The notes: a model not told the origin generated them from the letters alone. DNA of 64,000 nucleotides from Gari tellinella (GCA_922989275.2 OV277862.1:40573786-40637785), one strand, 5' to 3'; shown: positions 31,969-42,138, numbered from the stretch's first letter. Made by a program: numbers and translations.

Positions 31969-32182
31969 TTAACCCTTAGCCCGCCAAATAAATTGTCGTC
32001 TGCTATATTTCTCGTCTGCTTCAAGTTTCAAAGTGCTTTAAAGTTGCTCAAAATTGCTGAAAATGTTGTCCGAGTGTCAAACAGCTTGGATCCGGATGAG
32101 ACGCCGAGTTACTCGGCGTCTCATCCAGATCCAAGCTGTTTGCATATGGAGCTATAGTCGTGAGTGGCAGGCTAAGGGTTAA
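31969..32182 (+). mobile_element. family C MITE, copy 1 (214 bp)
   Basis: Family C: ends TTAACCCTTAGCCYGCCA inverted, exactly 214 bp from TTAA to TTAA in all five copies; alpha core AACAGCTTGGATCCGGATGA..GACGCCGAGTTACTCGG. The left arm carries CAAATAAATTGTCGTCTGCT. This copy differs from the others at a handful of sites. Confidence 0.95.
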
Positions 32183-32303
32183 TCCTCTAAATGGATATTT
32201 TATATACCTATCATACTTGAAAGTAAATTGACAGTTGACATCAAATTGTCTTTAAAGATAATGGTTAAAATCAATATACACAATTGGTAGAATGTGCCAT
32301 TTG

Positions 32304-33122
32304 TAACTCATTGAGTGCAAAATAATTTTTCCATCTGCAACAATTATCATCTGCTACTGTTCAAAAATAGGGATTTTCTAAAAATTATTTTCAAAATAGG
32401 ATAAGAGTGTTAAACAGTATGATTCCTGATGAGATGCAGAATGATGCTGCATTTCATCTGGATCCAAACTCGTTAACATAGGCAGTGTTGTGCCTAGGCC
32501 GCGGCATTGCGGGAATCCCACATTTTTTTCACGATTGTCCCTTAAAAATTCGCCTTGTGCGGGCATATGGGCGCGCCGTAAAAATATCGCATTTTCTACT
32601 AGTTTCTGCTCCATTCCGACTCAGTTCCGGAGAATAGAGAGATCACAAAGGGAGATTAATCTTAGTATTGAAAATAGACTGTGCGCGTATAATATACGTG
32701 AAGAAAATCGGCATATAGGAATCGGTATGTAAACCAGTCTGGTTCCGCTTTGTGATAATGGCGTCGGAACGATGCGCTTGACGGATTTTCTTTCTGATTA
32801 AAATAGACAACTAGCAGACGACGCTTCGTTTAAACAAAGTGTTGAGGATACTCCTTCAACATCATCTGAACCAAGACAATCGCTTCAACATATTTAAAAA
32901 AGACAAAAATCAAATTGCCCGTCGTGTAAACAGCGACTTCAGAGACAGTTAAAGACCGTAAGCTGTATTCTAATTAAAAGGTAGGTATATCGTGTTTTAA
33001 AGGTTTTTTAGTGTGTCCCCCAAAAATTTCAAATGTCCCCCAAATATTTTGACAGCGCGCCACCGTGTCCCCCAAAATTTTGGACCTAGGCACAACACTG
33101 CATAGGTTCTCTGCTAACATGA
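32304..33122 (-). mobile_element. family F MITE split by another element
   Basis: AACTCATTGAGTGCAAAATA, CATCTGCAACAATTATCATC and an alpha core (..GGATCCAAACTCG) end at CATAGG; the remainder (GGTTCTCTGCTAACATG) follows the insertion. Confidence 0.65.
32482..33101. mobile_element. 0.6-kb element with CAGTGTTGTGCC ends and a 6-bp target repeat
   Basis: CAGTGTTGTGCCTAGG at left and CCTAGGCACAACACTG at right are exact inverses, with CATAGG directly repeated on both sides. The interior is CpG-rich near the left (GGGCATATGGGCGCGCC) and has triple GTGTCCCCCAAA words near the right. Open frames here are unrecognisable. Confidence 0.75.
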
Positions 33123-33140
33123 AAATAATTTGAAGATTAA

Positions 33141-33357
33141 TTAACTCTTTGCATGCTAATGTATCTGCCACAGTGATTACCTTTGCAAACAGTTTGGATC
33201 CAGATGAGACACCGCGTAATGCGATGTCTCATCTGGATCCAAACTGTTTGCCATTCTGACCCTGAATTTAAAAGAAATTTTGAAAAATCTAATTTTAGAA
33301 CAGTTGCAGACAACAATTGTTACAGACGAAAAAATTACCCAGCATGCAAAGAGTTAT
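33141..33357 (+). mobile_element. family F MITE, intact
   Basis: TTAACTCTTTGCATGCTAAT to ACCCAGCATGCAAAGAGTTA; perfect alpha palindrome (GACACCGCGTAATGCGATGTC). Confidence 0.9.
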
Positions 33358-33402
33358 AAGGAACAGGTAAAGGTGTGAAAATGTATTTCTATGAGAAAAA
33401 CT

Positions 33403-33648
33403 AGTAAAGGTATACATCTTTTTACACATTTAATTCTTTCCTCCACTGGAGAAAATAGTTTCATTAATACACAATGAATATTCAACTTAAGAAATATTTT
33501 CTATATTCTAGCAAAACTGATGGTAGCTTAAAGCAGGAAGAAAGTAAAGCAGAATGTGCCTTGAGGTGCATTCTGCTTTACTTTCAACCTGCTTTAAGTG
33601 GCCACTTGTCTTCAAAATGAAGAAACAGTCCATGGGGTAAAGGGTTAA
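33403..33648 (-). mobile_element. family A MITE, left end lost
   Basis: ACATCTTTTTACACATTTAA to CATGGGGTAAAGGGTTAA; core intact (GTGCCTTGAGGTGC). Confidence 0.82.
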
Positions 33649-33821
33649 GGCAATTTCATGAAAGACAGCAGACAACATTTTGTTTTCAATTTTCATTATT
33701 GAAGTGTTTGGTTTTCAGTTTAGTAATGGGAGTTAACATCCACGTTTCAAATGTTTGGTCTGATAATATGCATAGATATTACCATAATATGTCTCCCTGG
33801 GCCCCAACAGCTTATAATATA

Positions 33822-34958
33822 CAGTCGAATACCGTTACCTCGAAGTTCAACGGACCGTGAGAAAATATCGACGTATCCAATGTTCGAGCTAATGGGAGTT
33901 TCTCATTTGAGATCTGTATCGTCATATCGAAGTTTTAAGGTTTTACTCGATCCTAGTGTTTATTGACAGTTATATGATTGGTAATTGAAAATAAATGCAT
34001 AGGCAAGTAGAATCTGACAAAATCTTCAACTCTCTGACATATTTTTCAACTTGATGAATGTGGTCAGTATTTTTAAAAGTAGAGAATCTACGCGTCTATT
34101 AGATATGATATGCAGGAGCGAGTAAACAATTTTCGTATTTTAATACATTTGGTAGATCTACCTGATTTCATCAGCATAAACATCCAGCGCATGGGTGCTA
34201 ACAAAATTTTTATAACATAAAATTAGGTCTACACATTTCATCACACAAACACAGTGAACTGTTTACACTTCCGGTGACGCTTAACCTCTGGAAGCGTATT
34301 AGTTGTTTACATGTTTAATTTTCAAAAGGGTATGTCCGACTTCGAAACGCCGGCAAATTATTTTGGCGTTTCAAACAGAAGCGGCGTGTTTGAACTGAGT
34401 AAGATAAAAATAAATCAGAAATGAAATGTAACTTTCGTTTGATCTCGCTACACTAATTCGCTGTACGACACCTTCAGTCTGCACTACAAAGAATTCTGTT
34501 GTCTGATTTAAACAGCACGGCCATAATTGACTCAGGCTTGACAGAATCGTCATCGAAAATATGTACGCAAACCTCCTAACCAAAGTTATTCAGGAATTCA
34601 TTAATAATATTGATCCAGTGCAATTGAGATGGGATTATCTTTCGTGCAGTTTCGGACATGTTCACACATTTGGTGCTACAATCAGTCACGGTGGCCGAGA
34701 GCCATTTTTGCACCTGCATTCAATGTTTGCCGAATGTGCGATATGCGGTCACGGTGAAGCAAATATCGACGTAAGGGTGAGAAAATTGCTATGGTTCTGA
34801 AAAATTACATCGACTTAACAAATAATATCGACGAAACAATATTGAGCAAATGAGGGATTTACTATATAGATAAAGAAGGAATTCGCCGGGACCGGCGAAA
34901 AATATCCACGTAAGCGGAGTATCGACGTATCGAATATCGAGGTAACGGTATTTGACTG
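33822..34958. mobile_element. pogo/Tigger-like non-autonomous element, 1.14 kb
   Basis: CAGTCGAATACCGTTACCTC and its inverse GAGGTAACGGTATTTGACTG, flanked by TA. Subterminal TATCGACGTATCGAATATCG recurs as inverted words. An open frame at 34561-34797 (+), 79 codons starting MYANLLTKVIQEFINNIDPV and including CAICGHGEANIDV, is unrecognised. No catalytic DDE region visible. Confidence 0.72.
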
Positions 34959-35035
34959 TAGCTATAACATGGTTCCAAAATAAGGCATTAATGTTAACTC
35001 TCCTCCTGCAATTAGCGTTAATTGACACTTTTTGA

Positions 35036-35243
35036 AAACAGTGTAGACGCAGATTAGACAGCTCCTGAAAGGTATGCATTATTTTGAAAACAGTGTAGAT
35101 CCAGATCAGACAGCTCCTGAAAGGTATGCATTATTTTGAAAACAGTGTAGATCCAGATCAGACAGCTCCTGAAAGGTATGCATTATTTTGAAAACAGTGT
35201 AGATCCAGATCAGACAGCTTCTGAAAGGTATGCATTATTTTAA
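35036..35243 (+). repeat. 52-bp tandem repeat, four units, of half an alpha core
   Basis: The unit GAAAACAGTGTAGATCCAGA..TCAGACAGCTCCTGAAAGGTATGCATTATTTT (in pieces) repeats at 52-bp steps, GTGTAG starting at 35041, 35093, 35145 and 35197. Units are nearly identical apart from the first. Confidence 0.93.
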
Positions 35244-35340
35244 GATTTTTTCTACATGAGGTCACTCTTTCCTGTGGGACATTTTCCTTATTTTATTAGC
35301 AAATTATATGATAGATGCTTATTGTATATATAATTTTATA

Positions 35341-35447
35341 CAGTAAAACTTCTCTACTACAACCACTATTTGAGATTATATTTCCAGTGTTTAATGCAGG
35401 TGTCTGCTCAAAGCAACATGAAAGTAAAGCAGAAAACTCCTACAGGA
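35341..35447 (+). mobile_element. family E left half
   Basis: TA then CAGTAAAACTTCTCTACTAC; runs to GAAAGTAAAGCAGAAAACTC and breaks into the next tandem block. Confidence 0.7.
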
Positions 35448-36045
35448 AAGCTAAAAGCAGAGCCTGAGGTCAAGGTCAAGGACACAGGGGTCAAACTTTT
35501 CACATGGATGGAAAGGTCTAAATGTCTAAAGGTGTGTGTGCTGCAAATATGAAAACTGTATACTATAGGTCACAGGGTATTGAGGTTTTGAACACCTTTC
35601 AAAACTTAAACATACATTTTGGAACTTTGACTCAGAGACTGAGGTCAAAGTCAATGTCACAGGGGTCAAAATTTCAAACAAATGGAAAGGTCTTGTCCCA
35701 AGGTATGTGTGGTGCAAACATGAAAGCTGTAGGTCAAAAAGTATATATAGTTGTGAGCACCTTTCAAAATTTAAATGCACATTTAGAAATTGAAATGCAG
35801 AGGCTGAGGTTAAGGTGAAGGTCACAGGGGTAAAAAAATCACACAGATGGAAAGGTCTGTGCTGCAAGTATTAATCATGAGATCAGAAGGTTGTCATTGT
35901 GAGGAATTTTGAAAACTTAAAAACACATTTCCAAACTTAAATGCAGAGGCTGAGTTCAAGGTCACAGGGGTAAAATTTTTTGCATGAAAAGGTCTTGTCA
36001 CACGGTATGAGTGCTGCAAATATGGGGCTGTAGGTCAAAGGTAAT
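35448..36045 (+). repeat. degenerate tandem repeat of about 150-175 bp
   Basis: Four units marked by AGGYTGAGGTCAAGGTCA/ACAGGGGTCAAA near 35466, 35641, 35806 and 35953, each followed by GGAAAGGTCTTGTCC-like and GTGTGCTGCAAATATGAAA-like words. Overlapping open frames on both strands are repeat-generated. Like the core of pearl-type elements but different in sequence from the block at 62358. Confidence 0.75.
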
Positions 36046-36065
36046 AGAAGTTCAATTATAAAATT

Positions 36066-36214
36066 AGTTTCTATTCACATATCCAAATAAGTTTAACTTA
36101 CATGACAGTTTCAGCACACTATTGGTGTGCCTTCTTCAGACTGTGAATTGACACCATTGGTGTGCCGAAACTGTCATGTAAGTTTAACTTATTTGGATAT
36201 GAAAATAGAAAGTA
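36066..36214. repeat. foldback, about 65-bp arms
   Basis: TTCTATTCACATATCCAAAT with ACATGACAGTTTCAGCACAC at left; the inverse at right, with both arms holding ATTGGTGTGCC in the tip region. Confidence 0.85.
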
Positions 36215-36669
36215 ATTTAAGGGTTGAATAATATGCTATCCTGAGGAATTTCTTTCGTGACCGTGTAATAGAAGTTGTAAAAACTTCCTAACTTCCTTGA
36301 AACTGGGAACATAATGGACAACGTACACTGACGCCATCGACTGGATGACAACATAAGCTCTCCTGGACAATCATCAGGCAAGCTCATAATTATAAACAAA
36401 TTATTTTTCTTCAAGTTTCTCTCTCTTGTCACTATATTTATTAGAATCACCTCAAAAGAGTGGCAACATAGTGTTTGGTGGAGACGTAGAAATGTTAGTA
36501 CATGTAGTTGAAATACTCAACTTATCTGAGTCAGATATACATAGAATAACAGCATGTATTAACACAATTAAGCATCCTTAGGAAACAGCAAACTCAAACA
36601 AGAGGGTGATAAACAATTAGAACAACAAATGCATGAGGATAGATAAACATAGAATAACAAATACATGTA
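36215..36669. other. unassigned intron sequence
   Basis: No exon or clear repeat; one family D-like word (TTTATTAGAATCACCTC) near 36440. Confidence 0.35.
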
Positions 36670-36859
36670 CACTGTCAAACCTGTATTAACCTACCATCAA
36701 AAGAAGCATGATGATCTCTAAATACAAGTGACTGCTAAATGCAGGACACGTGATATAGGAGCCTTCTGTATTACTATGGTCAAGCATAAAGCTGCCACCT
36801 GTCTTAAGGACTATAAATGAATCATATCTTGAGTGGTCTCAAAATACAGGTTTAACTGT
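36670..36859. mobile_element. family K MITE
   Basis: Family K: ACTGTCAAACCTGTATTAA-type end at left and AATACAGGTTTAACTG at right, TA-flanked; central part CTAAATGCAGGACACGTGAT..AGGAGCC is beta-like but one arm has decayed. Confidence 0.7.
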
Positions 36860-36860
36860 A

Positions 36861-37066
36861 CAGTAAAACCTATCTATTACGACCCCTAAATTGTGTTAAT
36901 TATTAGGTTTTTTTTACAACAGGTGACTTCTTAAAGCAAGGTGACAGTAAAACAGAAAGCTCCTTTAGGAGCTTTCTGTTTTACTGTCACCTTGCTTTAA
37001 GCTGTCACCTGTTTTTATACATCAATTAGCCTTTATTTAAGTGGTCGTAGTAGAGAGATTTGACTG
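36861..37066. mobile_element. family E MITE, abutting K
   Basis: CAGTAAAACCTATCTATTAC to TAGAGAGATTTGACTG; core perfect (AAGCTCCTTTAGGAGCTTT). It shares the single TA with the family K copy on its left. Confidence 0.88.
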
Positions 37067-37680
37067 TACTATATCAGTATGTTATCCTAGAGTATAGGGG
37101 AAACGCAAACAACAAGGTGAGTATTTGAAGTGTTATTGTAGATACAAAGATAGCTTCACCTTGGATTAGAATAAATCCACTAACTGACTCATCCTCTGTG
37201 TAACCTTGCCAAACAGAATGACATTTGATGAATGTTTGGATCAAAGCTTCTTGAAATTCTGGCTACATTTTGACCAAGCTGCTGCAACTTTCAAAATATT
37301 TCAGAGATAATTTGAGGGCTACTGAGGGTCTTACATAACAATTACTAGTAGCTTAGACTACATGGTGAAAGAATGCTTAATGCATGACAAAAGAAATGCA
37401 GCTAATTGAACGGCAAAACAAAATTATCTTTTAATGCAGAGAGGTTAACTGCATGACAAAAGTAATGCAGAAAGGCTTATAGGCTAGATCAATGCATGGG
37501 CAAACAGGATATAGATCAGCTATATACCTAGCTCACTTTCATTGTATATTTTATTATTTCTATAATCAAAACCAAAAAAATAAGTTATTCTCAAATTTTG
37601 AAGCAAATAATATTAAGTTTAGAAACTTTTTCAAGGCTGATAAATGAACATGTCTGTTCTCAATCAATTCAAGAGGACAA
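37067..37680. other. unassigned intron sequence with K-type words
   Basis: TGCATGACAAAAGAAATGCA and TGCATGACAAAAGTAATGCA occur at 37381 and 37452 as a weak direct repeat; otherwise nothing recognised. Confidence 0.4.
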
Positions 37681-37894
37681 TTAACCCTTAGCCCGCCAAA
37701 TAAATTGTCGCCTGCTATATTTCTCGTCTGCTTCAAGTTTCAAATTGCTTCAAAGTTGCTCAAAATTGCTGAAAATGTTGTCCGAGTGTCAAACAGCTTG
37801 GATTCGGATGAGACGCCGAGTTACTCGGCGTCTCATCCGGATCCAAGCTGTTTGCATATGGAGCTATAGTCTTGAGTGGCAGGCTAAGGGTTAA
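37681..37894 (+). mobile_element. family C MITE, copy 2 (214 bp)
   Basis: TTAACCCTTAGCCCGCCAAA to AGTGGCAGGCTAAGGGTTAA; a few substitutions (TCGCCTGCT, GGATTCGG) relative to the other copies. Confidence 0.95.
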
Positions 37895-37956
37895 TAACCT
37901 CTGCCGGTACATGTGCAATCTAACTTAATTGTGTTTAAAACTCTTGAAAATGTATG

Positions 37957-38115
37957 GTAACTGCGGAATGCTGGATAGAAGAAAAGCGGATTTAAGCTCC
38001 AGATAGGAGCTTAATTTCTGCCTAACTTTTACCCTTCATTAAGCAATAACCTTTATTAAAGACAACTAATTCGCTATGGGTTTGAGTGAGCTTTTTACTA
38101 CAAGTTTAATTGTAT
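37957..38115. mobile_element. family K-like element, diverged
   Basis: TAACTGCGGAATGCTGGATA..AAGCTCCAGATAGGAGCTT palindrome and right end TACAAGTTTAATTGTA. Confidence 0.5.
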
Positions 38116-38269
38116 TATGACATTTCAGGTCTTCCTGGCTATCGTAGATTCATTACAGTTTGGCATGCACATTATTTCATCTTGAACACAGATGCTGCAC
38201 ACTATATAGCATCAAGACAGCTAAATGTATTTGATCTTGAGGAAAGTGTCTTAGAACTTTGATTAGTAT

Positions 38270-38436
38270 CTAGATGTTGGATATGTTTTTTTGTCACTTC
38301 ATTTGTCTCATCTAAGGTTGTACTTTTAACAGGCTTATAGAACTTTGATTAGTATCAATACATAAAGCCTGTTGAAAGTACAACCTTACATGAGACGAGT
38401 GAAGAGACAAAACAACATATCCTACATTAGATCTGG
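38270..38436. repeat. foldback, about 65-bp arms
   Basis: ATGTTGGATATGTTTTTTTG..AAGGTTGTACTTTTAACAGGC at left; GCCTGTTGAAAGTACAACCT at right. AGAACTTTGATTAGTATC is directly repeated at about 38251 and 38340. Confidence 0.82.
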
Positions 38437-38581
38437 GCACCAAAAGAGACTTAACCCCTGAAACTTTTATTTAACGGAAACTTCCAAACTCTATTATTGA
38501 CTATTCTAAGGGTTGAACTTTGCAATATATTGCAAAATTACAAAGAGTGCAAAGTCACAATCAGCTTTCTAAAGTTAAAAC

Positions 38582-38796
38582 TTAACCCAATAGCCTGTAG
38601 TTTTGAAGAATGTGACCACTTAAAGCAGGTTGAAAGTAAAGCAGAAAGTGCCTTAAGGCACATTCTGTTTTACTTCCAGCCTGCTTAAACTTATTAGCTA
38701 CCATTTGCTAGGATAGGTTATAGGACTATTTTCTGCAATGGGGGAATATTTTAAAAGTGTAAACAGGCCTATATAGTATATGGAGTAAAGGGTTAA
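38582..38796 (+). mobile_element. family A MITE beside the exon 1 donor
   Basis: TTAACCCAATAGCCTGTAGT to TATGGAGTAAAGGGTTAA; core intact (GTGCCTTAAGGCAC). It ends 26 bp inside intron 1 from exon 1. Confidence 0.87.
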
Positions 38797-38822
38797 ACTA
38801 AACTTTAGCATCAATAACCAAC

Positions 38823-38961
38823 CTGATTCCTCCTCCTCCTTTTTTTTCACTTCTGCTTTAGAAGATGCTGAATGTTCCCCGTTAGCGGAGGTCACTGTTA
38901 TTGTTGGTAATGGATTTAGCGGTACTTCCTCCGGCACCTCCTCAACACTAAACTGCACCAT
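38823..38961 (-). CDS. KCC: K-Cl cotransporter, coding exon 1 (start codon exon)
   Basis: First coding exon of a K+-Cl- cotransporter of the SLC12 cation-chloride cotransporter family, an electroneutral plasma-membrane symporter that lowers cell chloride and controls volume. The exon encodes 46 residues plus the first base of the next codon. It starts MVQFSVEEVPEEVPLNPLPT and ends in an acidic/lysine-rich run (KAEVKKKEEEES). The start lies in a good Kozak context (A at -3, G at +4), with no upstream ATG in frame nearby. The donor is CAG|GTTGGT and leaves phase 1. Joining to 11220 restores a glycine codon (G|GA) and reads ESGDDKDVDPLTN. This N-terminal tail is poorly conserved in the family, so the call rests on in-frame continuity with the conserved exons downstream, and on KCC N-termini opening in similar style (vertebrate MPxFTVVPV-like starts). 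The 5' UTR end is not visible. Confidence 0.8.
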
Positions 38962-39173
38962 TGTGAACTAAATCTCCACACGAGTTACCGAATTACAGAA
39001 ACACTCACAGATATTACAGTGTCAAAATTGGATTGGTGTAAGAATCTTTGTTTATTGGCTGGAGATGTGAACACTTTCTGGATAACATCACTTTCCTGTT
39101 AACCTCATTCTATGCTGAATTGTTCCAATGGAGGTTTCGATTTTTGAAAATTGACCAGTTCATCATTCTTGAT
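38962..39173 (-). promoter_or_regulatory. possible 5' UTR / proximal promoter of the KCC gene
   Basis: About 210 bp upstream of the start codon is free of recognisable transposon, unlike its surroundings. On the minus strand it contains two CCAAT motifs, at about 39051-39056 and 39032-39037, and no clear TATA box. The transcription start cannot be placed. The stretch is bounded upstream by a family A element (39174-39433). Confidence 0.25.
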
Positions 39174-39433
39174 TTCACCCATTACCCATATAGCTTATAT
39201 TTTAGTTTTGAAGACAGGTGACCACTTAAAGCAGGTAAAAAGTAAAGCAGAATGCACCCTAGGGTGCATTCTGCTTTACTTTCAACCTGCTTTTAAGTTA
39301 CCATCTGCTAGTATATAGAACATATTTCTTATGGTGCATATTCATGATTGTATAAATTGGTGCTTATAATTTTCATCAGTCAAAGAATAAAATAAAAGTC
39401 TAAAAAGGCATATTTATGGAGTAATGGGTTTAA
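39174..39433 (+). mobile_element. family A MITE upstream of the KCC start
   Basis: TTCACCCATTACCCATATAG to TTATGGAGTAATGGGTTTAA; core perfect around CACCCTAGGGTG. Its near edge is about 210 bp upstream of the ATG. Confidence 0.87.
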
Positions 39434-39462
39434 AGGCATATCTACTATTTCTTAGAAAAGTA

Positions 39463-39590
39463 AAAGGCAAGCAAACAGTATGGACTCTTGGTCAGATGGC
39501 TCTATAAGGAGCCCTCTGATCAGGGTCTACACTGCTTGCAAAACATACATACATGTATACGGTAGTTATTTCCAGCATAGAGAGTGTTAA
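39463..39590 (+). mobile_element. family M fragment
   Basis: Alpha core GCAAACAGTATGGACTCTTG..CACTGCTTGC then ACATACATGTATAC and the end TTCCAGCATAGAGAGTGTTAA, as in the copy at 55783-56005. Confidence 0.6.
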
Positions 39591-39804
39591 TGAATATACT
39601 ACAGAGCTCTCCACATCCGATCACAAGTAATTATTCCTTTCCCTATCATGGGCAATATTCGCAAGAAATCCGTTTATCTGTAAAACTTGTCACTTCCTGT
39701 TTTATGTAACGTTCAATTTAACTATTTTCAAGAGATTATTGATTCCATGATTAAATTCTCTTCAGCACAAATTACCCATATTGTGATGTTATCTATTAAC
39801 TATA

Positions 39805-39995
39805 CAGGGCTCCAGATCAGGGGAAGTAAACTCCACAAATCTTACATTTTTTCACTCATTTCAGCACCAAATCCTATGGTGTTACTACTCATTAGAATCG
39901 TCTCGTCGAGACGATTCTAATGAGTAGTGACACCATAGGATTTGTATAAAGATAAAGATTTTAGTTTTTGAAATACTCCCCTTATCTTGACCCTG
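39805..39995 (+). mobile_element. family D MITE
   Basis: CAGGGCTCCAGATCAG to CTTATCTTGACCCTG; gamma core perfect (AGAATCGTCTCGTCGAGACG). Confidence 0.87.
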
Positions 39996-40085
39996 CTGTA
40001 AGAACATTGTAGATCAGATGTAGATCAAGTGACAACCCAAGAAAAATACCTGAATTCCACAAGAAAACAAAATTTATAAACCCCC

Positions 40086-40335
40086 TTAACTCTTTCCTCC
40101 CTGAAACTGTTAATAGACAATTCCAGTTTCCATTTAAGTCTAGTCCATTTCTGACTTTTAAGGGTTGTTTTTGTCAATGTCAAGCATTATGACAAACAGT
40201 GAAGACCCTGATCAGAGGGCTCCTTTTGGAGCCCTCTGATCTGGGTCTTCACTGTTTGCACAGGACAAGTGTACTATTCACATGTACACTGTTTGAAAAG
40301 AATGCCTATATGCGGGACTAGGGTTCAAAGAGTTC
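40086..40335 (-). mobile_element. family J MITE, intact
   Basis: TTAACTCTTTCCTCCCTGAA to GGGACTAGGGTTCAAAGAGT; alpha core perfect (GGGCTCCTTTTGGAGCCC). Confidence 0.88.
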
Positions 40336-40501
40336 AACATATTTTAATATCTTTTTCATCTTAGATAAAATACAAGCTAGACCTTTCAAAATATGTTATG
40401 CAACTATCTTGTAAATATGAATAGAAAATTTTAAGACAGCTGCTTAAGCATCATGGGCTTTTTGCATTACTTCTGTCCTACAAAAGCTTCTCTACCTGAC
40501 T

Positions 40502-40737
40502 TTAACCCATTACTCCATTTTTACACATTTAATTTATGCCTCCAATGAAGAAAGTATTCAAATTCATACAGTCATGAATATATATCATAAGAAACATTTC
40601 TATATTCTAGAAAATAATAGCTTAAAGCAGGCTGAAAGTAAAGCAGAATGTACTTTAAGGCACATTCTGCTTCACTTTTAATTTGCTTTTAGTGGTCACT
40701 TGTCTTTAAAACGAGAAACAATGGAGTAAAGCATTAA
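40502..40737 (-). mobile_element. family A MITE
   Basis: TTAACCCATTACTCCATTTT to ATGGAGTAAAGCATTAA; core with mismatches. Confidence 0.83.
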
Positions 40738-40845
40738 TTAAAGAGTTAAAACAGCTGAAGCATCCCCTATTGCAATGTCCCACAAACCAAATTCTGACTT
40801 TTTAATTCCAAGCATTTTCTGTTCAATTGTCCCATCACAAAGTTC

Positions 40846-41047
40846 TAATTCAGGATAAGAGGGAGTAAATTGAACAAATCCAACATTTTCTCACTCATTT
40901 CAGCACCTAATCCTTTGGTGTTACTGCTCAATAGAATCATCTCTTTCAGACGATTCTAATGAGTATTGTATAGTGACACCATAGGGTTTAAGGCAGAAAT
41001 AAAGATTTTAGTTTTTGAAATACTCCCCTTTATCATCTGGAGCTCTG
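40846..41047 (+). mobile_element. family D MITE, ends decayed
   Basis: TTCAGGATAAGAGGGAGTAA to ATCATCTGGAGCTCTG; gamma core intact. Confidence 0.8.
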
Positions 41048-41551
41048 TAAATTACAGCATGACTCTAGCCCATTTATACACAAACCGTTATTGCTACAAC
41101 AACAATAGAAGATTTTCTGACAAATTCCAGGATGCTGCACATGTAACAAAAAACCTTCAATTATGTATTTTCCCCTGCTGTTGTCTGAATGGCCTGCACC
41201 ATGATCACGAAGACACCGAAACACCAAAACACGCAGATTGTACGTATTCCCCAATATTTAACATTTACCATATACCCAATACAAACACCACACCACCCTG
41301 TAAAAGTCTAGTAACTTCCCCGATAGTAAAAACTCCTCTATCTCTTCAAAAAACCACGAGTTTTGACGATCATTAAATCACAGTAGGAACACCCAGCTCA
41401 CAGATCACATAGAAAACCTGGTACTAGTACCTCCAATATCTATTTCCTAGATAATCATTATAACCACAGAACACCGAAACTGCATGGTACAATACTGCAA
41501 AACAGTTAGACAGAACAGGAAATTTCGAAATCTTAAATATAGCTATTCCTA
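41048..41551. other. unassigned flank with a 136-codon chance frame
   Basis: A plus-strand frame from 40966 runs out of the family D copy to 41376 (rich in T, N, P, H; no domain). A minus-strand frame overlaps it. No splice or homology support; not called as a gene. Confidence 0.4.
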
Positions 41552-41720
41552 CAGTCAAACCTGTGAGTACATAATTTATATAAGAGTACATATCAATTAT
41601 AAGTACTCATGACTGTCTCCAAAACTGATAGCAGCTTCATGCAAAACTAAAGTAATGCAGAAAGCTCCTTCTGCATTACTTTTGCTTTGCATGAAGCAAA
41701 CCTGTATTTAACAGCAATTT
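41552..41720. mobile_element. family K MITE, right end replaced
   Basis: TA then CAGTCAAACCTGTGAGTACA; core CTTCATGCAAAACTAAAGTA..AAGCTCC with CATTACTTTTGCTTTGCATG; then CCTGTATTTAAC. Confidence 0.6.
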
Positions 41721-42138
41721 ATGATTAAAGATTTTTATGCAAGGGTGACTGAATGTCCTTTAGAGAGTCACTTATATAAGCTGATTAGCGTTTCAAAATC
41801 ACCTGCATCCTTAGGTAAGCCACTCAGATATAATAGGGCATATTTTGTAGATCAACCATTTCTTATAATTGAGTTCAAGCCTCTCACAGAGATGGTGCTA
41901 TAACATTATTTAACTCAACAGTTTCGTAAAATAAAAGTTTGAAATTAAATTGAATTTCCGTGTTCACAAGGAATACCTTAGATTGCAAAATCTCGCCAAA
42001 CCCGAGGTGTCCTATCTGTCGCTACCTTGATTAAAACTGTCCCAATCCTTGTCTCTTTATCTTATCTAAACTCTTTGCAATGATTTAAACCTAACTGTAC
42101 TCAATTTGTGCAAATCACCTAACATCCCAACTGATATA
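41721..42138. other. unassigned flank
   Basis: No gene or repeat recognised. Confidence 0.35.

Noticed and set aside
35522..35867. Overlapping 98- and 113-codon frames on opposite strands
   Set aside because: Generated by a degenerate tandem repeat; the same words recur each period.
41190..41240. Possible alternative KCC first exon on the minus strand (ATGGTGCAG, the same nine bases as at the real start)
   Set aside because: A nine-base match is expected by chance at about this frequency in 64 kb; the frame stops after 13 further codons and no donor site is evident.
40966..41376. 136-codon plus-strand open frame
   Set aside because: Begins inside a family D MITE, no recognisable domain, no splice or start-context support, overlapped by an opposite frame of half the length.
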